NCBI GenBank assembly: GCA_946965045.2 | Contig: OX337229.1 | Span: forward strand, 1,798,001 to 1,862,000 | Direction of reading: 5' to 3' | Origin: Epithemia pelagica | Taxonomy: Eukaryota > Bacillariophyta > Bacillariophyceae > Surirellales > Surirellaceae | Length of the DNA: 64,000 nucleotides | The notes under the pieces: generated by a model | Told to the model about the DNA's origin: nothing | The model's database searches: none | The model's input: the letters and a program-made list of their open reading frames with translations, nothing else | Program-made: the position numbers and the translations under genes | Shown here: positions 1 to 10,209 of the stretch, piece by piece | Layout of the letters: each line of letters opens with the position of its first letter | How positions within the stretch are numbered: position 1 is the stretch's first letter

Positions 1-412
1 TAGAGAAATCTGTGTTGATCCTCCAAGTGTTGAACTCTTTCCTCGTTAGGTTCATCCAGTCGCTATTGGATAGCTCGTCTTGAATTTCATTGGTCTTGTA
101 TATGGCCCAATAAGCCAAGAGCTTGATCTGCTGTCTTGTGGGGCCTTGTAGATCATGTGTCTGTTTGTTGACCTTGTATTGTGTCAGTTCGTTCATGGAT
201 TCCTCGGTATTAGTTTGCATATACGAGATAACATGGGTAATGTTCTCAAAACCATGGTATTTCATCCACTTCATTAAGTATTCGGCCCTTTCCTTGGTAA
301 AGAATTGGCAGACAGTAAATATGATGTGGTCGAATAGGTCTGTGTTCGAGACATTGTCTTGGTTATCTTCTCCCTTAGGAGTCGTAGGTGTCTTGGGTGA
401 TTGAGGATCCAT
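1..412 (-). CDS. Partial Copia-like (CoDi-type) retrotransposon polyprotein, N-terminus
   Basis: An open frame starts at the ATG at 412 (minus strand) and stays open for 137 codons to the window edge, so only the N-terminus is visible. It opens with a Pro/Thr-rich segment (MDPQSPKTPTTPKGED). A helical, hydrophobic-patterned region follows, with TKERAEYLMKWMKYHGFENI near residues 40-58 and RKEFNTWRINTDF at the edge. An N-terminal acidic helical domain ending in a phrase like 'EFDTFR' is what I recall from the gag part of diatom Copia elements; this is family memory, not a match I could test. No protease, integrase or RT motif is inside the window. It could instead be a host gene of unknown function. 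The open frame is clear; the identity is moderate. Confidence 0.45.
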   Translation of the reverse strand, partial: MDPQSPKTPTTPKGEDNQDNVSNTDLFDHIIFTVCQFFTKERAEYLMKWMKYHGFENITHVISYMQTNTEESMNELTQYKVNKQTHDLQGPTRQQIKLLAYWAIYKTNEIQDELSNSDWMNLTRKEFNTWRINTDFS

Positions 413-478
413 GGTGTTATTTGGTTGGTTCGATGTTTATTTAATGTGCGGTGTGATGTGGTTTATTTAATGTGTGAT

Positions 479-681
479 GTGATGTGAACCCGGATGTACC
501 ACGTGTGCCACGTATGTACCACGTATGTGATACCCGGATGTGTGTTGTGATGTGCGACTCCTGGAAATTTCCGTTGATTCCGACAAATTTTCGCCGAGTT
601 TCAACAAATTTTCGCCGAATTTTCGCGATTTGACGGGAATGTGTGGCGTGTTGTGCGACCAAGGGTACCCGGATGTGCGTT
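479..681. repeat. Short imperfect repeats
   Basis: Two interleaved short repeat families fill this spacer. The words ACCCGGATGT and CCACGTATGT/CCACGTGTGC recur between about 487 and 545 and again near 666. CAAATTTTCGCCGA occurs twice at about 583-620. The minus frame through it (441-662) reads repetitive His/Thr/Arg peptide and is not credible coding sequence. The region lies between the Copia-like start codon and the unknown gene at 733-1512 and could be its untranslated or promoter sequence. Confidence 0.4.
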
Positions 682-732
682 GAGTTTAAGTCTTGGAAAG
701 GTTTTGAGAGGACGGGTGTTAACTATGAGTAA

Positions 733-1512
733 TTAAGCTTCGGTCTCCGAATCTCCACTCTCTTCCGAATAATCAGAGTCGTTTCCAGGCTCAGATGGGG
801 CAGCACAAGCAACAGAAGAAGGGGTATCACCTTCAGCCAAGTGGTTCTCGACCTCGGTACGCAAAGGGAAGATAGTTGCACGATGGTCCTCGATGGTATG
901 GACCTCGTGGATGTAGGCAACGTAGTTATCTAGGCGTACAACGTTAGGAGGCAGAGGGCAAGTCGTCGCGTTCACGACGTAGATGGTATTGTAGTATCCA
1001 GTTGGGCGCTCGAAGGTTAGGAAGCGGAGGTGGACAGTACGGATGGGGTTGCCCGAGAGGGCGGCCAAGATGAGGCGACGCCTCGGAGAACGATGAAGTT
1101 GGTCGTTCAGACGTTCAATGTCTTCTTGGTCGACGATGTGGGTCACCGATTGGAACTGGCGTTCGATCTGGGTCTCCCCACGGATGATCTCGGGATCGAA
1201 GGTCAAAGAAGTTGGTTGACGGAAGTACTTGATATGATCAGCAATCAACCGGGTGGTACGACGGGATCGAGAAGGGACGAGCCGACGAGGCGGACTCGGG
1301 AGCCGAAGCAACGGCGCAGGGATCGGAGCGTGAGGCTGGGTTGGAGTCTCGAATGGGTTGCTGTTGGAACTGTCGACGGAGATGTTGACCGATGTGTTGG
1401 CTGCCTTCGGCGTTGGCACCAGTTCCTGCTGCACCAGGGTATCGGGCTGCCCGGGATGCAGGTTGGCTCGATAGATCTGTCGTACAGGAGTGATAAGCTC
1501 GTTAGTATCCAT
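733..1512 (-). CDS. Hypothetical protein, acidic C-terminal tail
   Basis: This is a single-exon 259-aa frame with an ATG start. I do not recognise a family. The N-terminal third (to about residue 80) is Pro/Ser/Thr-rich and looks disordered, and it ends in a basic stretch PSPPRRLVPSRSRRTTR. A compact middle region with alternating hydrophobics (FEPTGYY-like and NVVRLDNYVAYIHEVHTIED) spans roughly residues 90-215. The last 40 residues are Ser/Glu/Asp-rich (SDYSEESGDSETEA). It sits between a Copia-like fragment and a LINE, all on the same strand, so it may be an element accessory ORF rather than a host gene. The plus-strand frame opposite it (1030-1530) is lower-complexity and is treated as a shadow. 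Confidence 0.5.
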   Translation of the reverse strand: MDTNELITPVRQIYRANLHPGQPDTLVQQELVPTPKAANTSVNISVDSSNSNPFETPTQPHAPIPAPLLRLPSPPRRLVPSRSRRTTRLIADHIKYFRQPTSLTFDPEIIRGETQIERQFQSVTHIVDQEDIERLNDQLHRSPRRRLILAALSGNPIRTVHLRFLTFERPTGYYNTIYVVNATTCPLPPNVVRLDNYVAYIHEVHTIEDHRATIFPLRTEVENHLAEGDTPSSVACAAPSEPGNDSDYSEESGDSETEA

Positions 1513-2300
1513 GAAACCACAAGGAAATAAGCTTTGAGACTGTTAATCTGTTACAATTCTTTCTGAATCGTAGGGACATTGATGCTCGGTAGAGCAGACA
1601 ATCAGGTAGGTCACCAACCGATACAAGCTTCTCAGGGTCAGAGAAGCAAGCAAGTCGTAGTCTATCAAAAGGATAGTCGGGACACAAAAGAAGATGTGAT
1701 AAATGGTGATATTGTTAGATTGTGTGTTGATTACTACGATAGGTCTACGTGAAATGTTCGGTCCTGCCAAGGGTCATGTGTCATAGGTTCTTGGCGGCAA
1801 CAGGTTTGGAATAGTTGGAGTCGATTCATGTGATGTATATGACATGTATATGTGGACGGATAACATATACAGGGTCAACAGCTCTTGCTTTGGGTTGGCA
1901 TAGTTGTTTTCATGGCGCGCAGCTTGTTGACAATTTGGAGATTGTGGGAATGGAAATATGGTCTCGCGTGATCGTGTGTCGTGCTTGGGATACTTAGACC
2001 GTTGGGTCGGATAGATGCCGACAGCGCTCGGATGTCGCTTGGGCGCGCTCGATGATTTCGGGCGCGTACGCTTAGGGCGTTAGTATAATGTCCGAGCAAC
2101 GGCCAAATTTACGTCCGTTGTAATACCGCACGACCCAGTTTAGTCTTGAGAGTGAGTTTGTCAATCTATTCTCACTTTTCATGATTTGCGAAGAAATATA
2201 GGTCGATATAGCGCAAAGCTAGGGAACATAGCTCGAAGCTAGATGGCATGATGCGATAGCACGAGGCTATGTGACATGGGGAATCGATGAGATGTAGAAT
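1513..2300. other. Intergenic, no gene seen
   Basis: No frame here has family motifs or convincing composition on either strand. Around 2205-2275 a short phrase of the type GCTAGRGRACATAGC / GCACGAGGCTATG recurs three times (CGCAAAGCTAGG, CTCGAAGCTAGATGG, CACGAGGCTATGTG), a weak degenerate repeat next to the broken 3' end of the LINE. Confidence 0.5.
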
Positions 2301-3510
2301 CTAACCACCATAGACGGTGAGAATTCTAACAGATAAGACGATCCGGTCGTAGCAAGCGGTTGCATCATAGTCCAGGTGGACTAGTGGCCGCTTGCTAGCT
2401 CTTGATATTTCGTATTGAAGTTCTTCGCATAAGGTCGGGATTACAGCGTCTCTGCCTGGGACTCCACCAAATTGCATTGGGTGCAGAGTTCGTTGATTGG
2501 TGTTTAAGTGTATGAGCTGGCGCCACTTGATCGCCAGAACAAGGTTGTAGTCTTGTTCATAAAGATGGATGACACAAAGTTGATGGATCCGTAGATTGTT
2601 CGGTTCTTTCAGAATCATCACATTGACAATGTGTTTCCACCTGTCGTACGAATATTTGTTGACGAGTGCGCAATTTATTAGCCCGACTTGCCACGCGATG
2701 ATTTGTTCCCTCTTTTCCTCTAGTTCTTGACCTTCGTCTGTTGTTGTGTCTAGGTCGTGAGAAGCCACCAATGCTTTGCTATGGCTAAGGTGAAAGCCGG
2801 ATGGAGACGTTGATGTAGACTCTGGCCATGCTTTAAGTTTGCCAACCCATTCCTCGACGGTGATAGGAGCTGGAACAGCGTCAAGTGTAACTCGAGCCTT
2901 CATGTGATTGATGAGCGATTGCTGCATTTCATCAAGTTCCGGTCGTTGCCAATTTCCCTCTAATATGAGCTCTGCCGTATGAGTCGACGCCCCCCCCCAA
3001 TCGCACCATTCCGAGAATGGTGGTTTGGTGGGAAAGGTATTATGTGCTTGTCCAAAGTGGCGTCGGTTTCTGGTGAGCAATCGATCTTCTATTTCCGCGG
3101 GAGTATCGATAGTAAGCCATTCCGTGCATCCACTGTAGTCAGTCGTGGTAGGATCGGCTGGAACATCAAGTCTGGTTATGCCCGTTTTCAAGTTACCGCG
3201 GCATTGTCTGAGCTTTTTATACATCGCTTTCGTGCGTTCTGCTGCAATCCGATGCTTCAAAGCTTTTGATTGTTGTTTGTTGCCCTCGAGAACGGCTTGT
3301 TGGAGCTCTTTTTGCAGGGCATTGTGTCTTCGCTGGACTGCATCCTTCGTCATCTCGCGTATCTGTCGCTGAACCACTCTGCATTCCTGCTGACAAGCTT
3401 CGAGGGTGTGGGGGATATTGATCACAGACTGATTGCGGGTAGTGTATGCGATTCCCGACTCAAAAGATTTACCCCATTTCTCTGCCGATATCAATTTCAG
3501 TAGGAGATTT
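2301..3510 (-). pseudogene. LINE ORF2, reverse transcriptase part, frameshifted and truncated
   Basis: About 400 residues continue ORF2 in a shifted frame. A basic linker (RQIREMTKDAVQRRH, residues near 45-60) leads to an N-terminal RT region with fingers-like segments: KHIVNVMILKEP, then LIHLNTNQRTLHPMQFGGVPGR. It reaches RT motif A as LDYDATACYDRI, which holds the first catalytic aspartate. The sequence then diverges and stops, so the motif carrying the other two aspartates is absent. No ATG begins this frame. The frame is open upstream into the endonuclease region, which fits a single small indel near 3495-3511 between the two halves. Enzymatic activity is not expected. Confidence 0.75.
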
Positions 3511-5133
3511 TTACGTTTCCTGAGACTGGCTAGTTGCTTTATGAATGGAATACTCCTCGGTTTCTTTGCACATCTTCGACTTGCATGCTCGCCTGCTCGT
3601 TGAAAATCCTTGTCCAGACGTCCAGTTCTGTTTCAATCGCTCAAGTCGCTGTGGAAAATTGTGCTCGATCAAGAACTTGTGTTTGTGGATGATATAGTTT
3701 CTGTTTGAGCTTTTATCCTTGCTCGTAAAATCGCGGCTTGCAATGGGACCCAGTGTTTGAGTGGCGTTTCCGAAGAGTCTTTCGACATCAAAGTCGATTA
3801 CCATGTTTTGATGGTCGTTTGGTATCTCTCTATGTTGAAAGGGTTCGTAGCATGCCCTGACGACTGATGTTGAGACATGTGTTGTGCCCAAAGCGTAATC
3901 GATGCGTTCTTGTCCGTTCACAAAGGTAGCAAAAGACGTGTTACCGATCTGTTCTCCCATTAGGTCGTGCAATTCTAACTCGGTGCAAAGTTTTGACATT
4001 CCCTCGTGGATATTGGATAGTGCTTCGTTGAAGTCGCCCAATAATAGAATTTCTGAGTTACGGGCACGGCGCTGTCGGATAAAGTCTGTCAGATCCGATA
4101 TAAAAGCTTCGCGTGGAGACATTGATCTGTTCTCCTGTCGGAGCATTGAAAGCTGTTGTGCTGAGGCTGTGAAAGATCGAACTCTGTTGTTGTTTTCAGT
4201 CAATAGTGCTTGTTTGCACACTTGGTACGCAGAGATGACAGTGAGAGTTTTGTTGTTACGGCAGGAGAACACTTGGTATGACCACCGTCCCATTCTATCT
4301 GTGCCTTGTTCCGTGATTCTTCCTGTCGATTTGCCTTGCGATGCGATCAATGTGCCTCCGGGCTTGTAAGGAGTAGGTCTTGGTGATGGAATGTTGGTGC
4401 TGCCGAAACTGAGTCTTGAATGTTCGCAATGTTGTTGGATTGTAGAATGGAGCATGTTTCGGACTTGAGCTTGAGTAGTGTCTACATTCGTCTCATAAAA
4501 ACACCACGTGTCCGCATCAAGACGGTTCAATTCTTCGCAGTACTCGGCAAAGGTGCCTCCTCGTGATATCAAAGTTTTGAATCCGTTAGGGTTGCATCCA
4601 AAGATGCGATATACATTTGCAGGCTTGACATCTTGTGTTTCCGGCCCAATAAATTCGTCTGTCGCGTAAACCATTCCTGGCGGGTGGATATGGATGCCAT
4701 TCTCTGCTTGTTGTAGTATATCGCCGTCGATGCTCTCGGCATCGTCGTTGTTCGTGTTGACTGGGATAGTTGTTTGTTGTTGGTTTACGTTGACACGCAA
4801 GGCGTCATCGTTGTTCGGGTTTGCTGGGATAGTGGTTTGTGGTTGATTGGCGTCGACACGTAGGGCGTCGTCATTGTTTGGGTTTGCTTGAATAGTAGTT
4901 TGTCTTGGTGTATCGTCGGCACTCGAGGCGCCATCGTTGTTTGGGTTTGCTGGAATAGTAGTTGTGGTATTGGTGGATGTGTTGTCGTCGACACTCGGGG
5001 CGTCGTCGTTGTTTTCTAAATCCTGATCGGTTGTTGGAAGGGAATGACGTATGAGTAATGCTAGTGGATGTGGTTGTTGTCGCAATGAATTGTTGGTTAA
5101 ATTTAGATTGCTATCATTCACCATCTCACTCAT
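3511..5133 (-). pseudogene. LINE ORF2, endonuclease part
   Basis: This 540-aa frame has an ATG at 5133 that overlaps the ORF1 stop by ATGA. Residues 1-150 are a low-complexity Asn/Asp/Thr linker with about four copies of a TTIPANPNNDDA-like unit. From about residue 175 an endonuclease/exonuclease/phosphatase fold is visible: RIFGCNPNGFKTL (first strand with Asn), DTWCFYETNVD (the catalytic Glu region), and ILLLGDFNEAL (the GDFN active-site motif). An HQNMVIDFDV-like end follows. In LINEs this domain nicks target DNA to prime reverse transcription. The frame ends at a TAA (3511-3513), and the natural continuation into RT lies in another frame, so this is the front half of a broken ORF2. Confidence 0.75.
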
Positions 5134-7122
5134 GATTGCATGCTCGTGTCGGCCAGGGACCCGTCCGCGTGCAAGGACGGGTTTGCCTGGGCCATGCTCA
5201 CGTCAAGCTTTGGCGTGGCCGGTTGTTCAGAGTCGTCTTCGATACGCCTTTTCCTAGGGGCTTGACTCTGGTTTTCATGGTGGTTTGCATTTTGAGATGC
5301 AAGTGCCGTTTGATGAGGAGGGTTGTGATGAACTGGTGTTTGGGGCAATGGCATATGATTTGGCGGCATATGTTGATGATTCGCAGGGGTTGGTGGATGT
5401 TGTGGCCACAAGTTGGTTGGCATTGGTTGTTGTTGGTGTGGGGCGTTAACTGGGCTCATATTAAACTGTGGTGGGGCCTGATATTGGTATTGAGGAGAGA
5501 ACTTCTGTGGCGGCATGAAGTTCTGTTGCATCATCATTGACATTTGATGTTGCATCGCTTGCATCATTGACTGCATCATTTTGTTTTGGGTGGATTCGTG
5601 GTTTTCCTCTTGTTTCGTGACGAATGATTTGAATGCATCTTTTAATTCTTTCAATTTGTTTTTGAGGTCCGCGTTTTCTGATTTCATGCGTTCGTATTCT
5701 TCGTTGGTGACTTGACTTGTTGAGGTCTCTGTCGTCGTTGATGTGACTACTGTCTGCACCGGTGCGACCATTTTCCACGCTTGGGCAACAGGCCTTGTCC
5801 TGCTTGGTGGGTTTGTGTAGCTCTCGTTCGTGTCATCACCCAACTCGTCGGTCTCGTTTGCAGTGTGCAAAGAGTTCAATGCAGAAACATAGGTCGCATA
5901 AGAGCCTCCATGGTCCGTCGATTCGTCGTCATATCCGCCCGTTCCTTGGCCGTATCCTTCATGTTGAAAGGCTAGTCTTGGTGGTTGATCGAATTCCTTG
6001 GGATTGAGACCACGCGCACTGCGTTCTGCTATCACTAGCGAGACAATAGAAACTCTCAAGGCACTCTTCAGGTTTTCAAAGTGCTCGTCGGTTGTGTGGA
6101 CATTAAAGCATCCTATACGGTCTGAGTCTTTGTGTCCGGTAACTCTGATCACGCCTTCAAATTGATGAATGATCCTGTCTTTGAGAGACCACATGATGGA
6201 TGGGTGCACTCCTGCAATTGGTATGATCCGACTTGAGTTGAGATAAGAGTTCTGATCTTGTAGCGAATTGCAATACGTCTTTTTGTTGGTATGACGTAGT
6301 TTGTGAAAAATAAACTTCGGATCTTGGACATAAGTTTCTTGGAGCAATTCGAGTAGTGCCTTGGCGTCGTGTTGGCGGCATTGTAAATCAAACGCTTTGG
6401 TGTTCCACTTGTTATCTCCGTCAAAGAGAATTGGAGAGGAGTAATTGCACTTGAACTTGGGGATCTTGTTTCTCGGTTTATTGGTCTTTTTGATTATCTC
6501 CAATGTGACTGACTCGATCATTTCTTCTTGCGGGATGTTACTCGGATCGTAGCCCACGAAGAATCCTAGATTCGCAATTCTTGTCTCATTCTCATTCCAG
6601 AGGTGCTGTGTCATTTTTGCTTTGACAAGCTTGAGCCTTTCCTGTACAGCAGAGTGGCGACGTATTTCACTAATGGATACCTTTGATTGGAACCTGTGAA
6701 TAACGATATACATGGGCTTGCGTTTCTTTGATTCGTTTCCCTTCAAGTAATGAAGGTCAAAATGTCGTAAGTACGCAGAGTACGTCTTGAGTGCTTCCAA
6801 TTTCCTCCTGTTGAGCTTCGAACCTCTGTTGTCGAATATTTTTACTTCCGGATAAACTCGAGAAATCGTATACAGCGTGTCGTAGTGGAGTTTAGCGACG
6901 TTTCCGTTTTGGTCTTCTTCAGGTCGAAACACAAAATTTGATTGTGTACTCCTTTTCTTCTCCTTCGTACGGTATCGGATGATACACAGTGGTGATCTCA
7001 GTGCTTTGGCTTGCATCGTCATCGTTGTTGTTAGAGGCGTTTGCTAAGTTGTTGTTGGTAGTGGTCGGTTGAGACTCCGCCATAGGGGCGTCGTTTGTAC
7101 CGGATTGAGGTTCTTCCGCCAT
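5130..7122 (-). pseudogene. LINE ORF1 (nucleic-acid chaperone-like), frameshifted near N-terminus
   Basis: The long frame (to 7022) encodes about 630 aa. A shorter frame starting at the ATG at 7122 (MAEEPQSGTNDAP) overlaps it and ends KEYTIKFCV, just where the long frame becomes credible (SNFVFRPEEDQNG). The natural start is therefore probably 7122, with an indel near 6920-6950. From the N-terminus there is an Asn/Asp-rich leader, a globular basic domain (residues about 40-330), and a coiled coil around EYERMKSENADLKNKLKELK. A Met/Gln-rich segment (MMQSMMQAMQHQMSMMMQQ) and a Pro/His/Gln-rich tail with KRRIEDD close it. LINE ORF1 proteins bind RNA and often trimerise through a coiled coil. No zinc knuckle is seen. 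Confidence 0.65.
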
Positions 7123-7681
7123 GGTCGACGTGGATCTTGCACCAATGACAATCGAGCTTTCGGGACACTTTCTGGGATTGCTTTACACGATAAAACTACG
7201 GGGAACCAGAAACTATTGGACAGATTACACGTAGGACTATGCCTTTCAATTTCGTCTGCCCACGAAATTATAATAGTCGTCCCACGTCCGTATGATAGAG
7301 ATTTATTTCAGTCGCTTTTGAGTCATCAAGATCTGAGAGGGAACAAGAAGTAATAGATTGGCATCTCGATGGGAATAGTGAAGGACCCTACTAGCGATCT
7401 AGATGAAGGCTTGACGAAATATGACGCACCCAACGAGCAGAAGAGGCGGTAAGATGCAATCATGACTTGGCAAGTTCCTTCCGAAAGCAAACCGAATCTC
7501 GTCAAAGGTGGTTTGTACTCTACACCTTCAGACTTTGGAACTTGGAACCCCATGGTTTGAGATGTCTCAAGTCATACTGTCAAATTGTTCTGACGCCAAC
7601 AACAGGCCAAGCGATTGTGTGTGGAGAATCTTGGGTCTCCGTACTATATGAATCTTTCGCTCGCTCTCTCCCTTGGGAGCG
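7123..7681. other. Intergenic, no gene seen
   Basis: The 559-bp spacer upstream of the LINE ORF1 start and downstream of the MgtC-like gene holds no recognisable coding sequence. It may contain the LINE 5' UTR, but the 5' boundary of the element and any target-site duplication could not be defined. Confidence 0.5.
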
Positions 7682-8911
7682 TTAGGGTGCCGCCGATCCG
7701 CGAGTTTGATTATTCCACAGACTCACTTCATTCAAATTCTTCAACAATATCGTTCGCACCTTGTCGTCTTCCGCAATGAACTCGGACCAGTCAGTGGATG
7801 GGAGCTGTTTCAGTAACCGAGCTGTCTTGTCAAAGTCATCGTCTCGAAAAACATGTGAAAAAGTCGGTGACGGAATAGGAGATGACAAGTCGGTGGAATG
7901 ATTGCTGCTCATACGAAGGGACTCTTGAGGTTCCCTCCATTTCACCTTGTCTGGATCCACTTTTCGTTTCTTTCGCTTCTTTCCTCGACGCTTGACAGCA
8001 CCACCAACACGTAGTATAGCCAGTGTCAGACCAGTTGCCATTGTTGCGACAATGTATAGTCCAGTTCCACAGGCAACTCCAACTGCAGCCGAGATCCAAA
8101 TCGCTGCCGCCGTAGTCAGTCCATGAACCACTTCGGAGCACTGTTCATGATAAATGACACCAGCGCCAATGAATCCAACTCCACTGGCTACATTGGAAGC
8201 CATGCGGCTCGTATCATAGTGCGTTCCAGCAAATCCATGACGACTGCAAATGGTAAAAAGAGCTGCGCCTGTGGAGACCAACGACATGGTCCGAACACCG
8301 GCCGACTGATATCGGATGCCGGAACGTTCCTTTCCAATGGCGGCACCAGTAAGGGCCGCAAAAAAGAGTTGCAAGGACAGCTGCAGTTGTTTGGCTGTGG
8401 AAATGGGGCAATCTTGTGGTAGGGGGACAGTCATGACCGCTCTTGTTGTCGTTGCCATCGCACTAGCAGGATCGTGAGAAATGCCTGTCGATGCAATTGC
8501 AGCGGTCGAACTTAAACTCATGGCAAGGCACACCAAAAACAAACTTGTTACAGATCGAATGGACCACCCAAGCAGATTTCGTGTGGCGTTGCCACCCGAG
8601 TTGCGAAATCTGGGTCGAAACCGCACCTTGGAGAACGCATCACGAGCACACTGCCAAGCTCGATATGCTCGTAATGTCCGTCCTTTTGGGCCCGAACCGT
8701 TGAGGAAGCGAGAATTTGACACAACACTAAAGTAGGACGAGGATAACTGCGATCTTGAGCCCGAAAATGTTTGAGCTCTGCTCGAAGGCAAATTGTGACG
8801 ATCGAGCAGCGTTTGATGACGTTGTTGTTGGTGAAACGAATGGAATCCAACCACGGTTGTCAGAGTCTTACAGCAAACTAAGAACAACAGCAGCAGCCGA
8901 CAGGCCATCAT
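7682..8911 (-). CDS. MgtC/SapB-family membrane protein, probably plastid-targeted
   Basis: The frame gives 409 aa from the tandem ATG pair at 8911/8908; an upstream extension lacks an ATG. The N-terminus is a hydrophobic signal (MMACRLLLLFLVCC) followed by TVVG-FHSF, close to the ASAF-type motif that sends diatom proteins to the plastid. A Ser/Arg-rich, transit-peptide-like stretch follows. The conserved domain (about residues 175-305) shows TGAAIGKERSG, AGVRTMSLVSTGAALF, SRMASNVASGVGFIGAGVI and GLTTAAAIWISAAVGVACG, the signature of MgtC/SapB proteins with four to five membrane helices. Family members in bacteria support growth at low magnesium; transport itself is not proven. A basic C-terminal tail (KRRGKKRKKRK) follows. 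Plastid location is inferred from the presequence. Confidence 0.8.
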   Translation of the reverse strand: MMACRLLLLFLVCCKTLTTVVGFHSFHQQQRHQTLLDRHNLPSSRAQTFSGSRSQLSSSYFSVVSNSRFLNGSGPKGRTLRAYRAWQCARDAFSKVRFRPRFRNSGGNATRNLLGWSIRSVTSLFLVCLAMSLSSTAAIASTGISHDPASAMATTTRAVMTVPLPQDCPISTAKQLQLSLQLFFAALTGAAIGKERSGIRYQSAGVRTMSLVSTGAALFTICSRHGFAGTHYDTSRMASNVASGVGFIGAGVIYHEQCSEVVHGLTTAAAIWISAAVGVACGTGLYIVATMATGLTLAILRVGGAVKRRGKKRKKRKVDPDKVKWREPQESLRMSSNHSTDLSSPIPSPTFSHVFRDDDFDKTARLLKQLPSTDWSEFIAEDDKVRTILLKNLNEVSLWNNQTRGSAAP

Positions 8912-10209
8912 TCTGGGAATACCGAAAAGGGTGAAAAGCGAAAGCGTTCGGTGTTCGGTTATTTTCTTAATACAAAATGGATCTGTGGACTTGTGTCGAA
9001 GACACACCCAACGACAACAACCCAACAACAGCCTGTTGATTGTTGATGTCACATGTGTGCAGAATCGCGAATCGCCAATGGTCTTTGTCTTTGGAGCAGT
9101 TGGTCATGTAAGACACAAGATCCATCGGTTCACTGATTGACATCAGAATATTTACCGACAATAATCCATACTCTACAACCGATATATGTTTATGTCAGTT
9201 GTCAGTTGTCATTTGCCTCCATATCCTCAATCTCAATTTTATTATTGCCCCTAGTAGTGCCCTTTATTCACAGCCATAGTAATTATTTCGCACATTTGTA
9301 CCACTTCCATCAAAGTAAAATTCTACGAATGTCATTGCTACATCGTACAATAGTCTCCAGTGAGACAGAAAGCATATATCAAGTTGCTAAGCCTTTGTAT
9401 TCAGAATAGCGCATTGTGTGACTGAAGTCTGCAGGTATTTGTTAAGCCTTTTCAGATTTGGACTTGTCTGCCGGCCATTTCCCGCCCTTTAACGGCATTT
9501 TGAACGAGGCTATTGCCGAGCAAACACAGGCATCCTCGATCGATCGTCACACGTAACTTACGAATCCCCGTCTCTAAAAAAGGACTTGGCCCGCGCGGCT
9601 TGATGGCATCCATGTCCATGGAGGCTCATACCGTGAGGTATTGTGTGCAGAGGATGCGTGAAATAATGTGAACCGTGACAACACACGGAGCAACGCCACA
9701 AGCAATTTTCGCTCGTTTCTGATTTCTGATATATCATTGATCATTATCCATTTTTCTTTGGTTCAAGGTTTGTCGTTCTTGCTCCCATAGCGGTTGATAT
9801 CCATTACCCATACGATTTGATCTCTCAAGTCTGAAGCTACGAGCACTTTTCGGTAAGTTGGGACAACCGATTGGAATTGGAATGCTTTGGGTTCATTGAA
9901 AAAGGAGAAAGAGCGTGGTGAGGCCGGCGACGTTTAGGTGATCCAAATTTTATTGAATGAGCTCGATTAGTACAACGGATAGAACGACTGATTTTGGCAA
10001 AGGCCGTTGGGTTCCAATATTCAATCGTTCCAGCTGCTGCTTTTTGGAAACCGTTGAAGTAATAATTTTTTGCGGATCGTTTGGTCATATCCTTCTCTGT
10101 TCTGGGAAGCTGCATTCTAACCCGGGTTATCTTTGTATTGCCGCAGCACCTCTCGTTTGTATCATCCATTGAGGCTTGTCCGAGTTCAAATCAGCAATAG
10201 TTATTCACT
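8912..10209. other. Intergenic 1.3 kb, no gene seen
   Basis: This spacer contains the divergent upstream regions of the MgtC-like gene and the poly-Asn gene. Short frames on both strands lack family motifs and mostly lack ATG starts. I found no terminal repeats or tandem arrays. Confidence 0.5.

Larger units (their letters stand above)
2301..7122 (-). mobile_element. LINE-type (non-LTR) retrotransposon, 3'-truncated, two frameshifts
   Basis: Minus-strand element with ORF1 (7122 to 5130) and ORF2 (5133 to 2301). ORF2 carries an endonuclease/exonuclease/phosphatase domain followed by the start of a reverse transcriptase, the order used by apurinic-endonuclease LINEs. ORF1 and ORF2 overlap as ATGA (5130-5133), a layout compatible with termination-reinitiation. 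Homology stops just after RT motif A near 2320, so the catalytic RT motif and 3' tail are missing. Loss of the 3' part is unusual, because LINE copies normally lose their 5' end. Frameshifts near 6920-6950 (ORF1) and 3495-3511 (ORF2) show the copy is inactive. Confidence 0.8.

Noticed and set aside
1030-1530. 166-codon plus-strand frame opposite the unknown gene at 733-1512
   Set aside because: Composition is Arg/Gly-rich shadow type; the minus frame is longer with a more natural protein.
9965-10040. tRNA-like sequence around ATTAGTACAACGGATAGAACG ... GGGTTCC
   Set aside because: The D-arm and T-loop words look tRNA-like, but the anticodon stem and acceptor ends do not pair, so no cloverleaf can be drawn.
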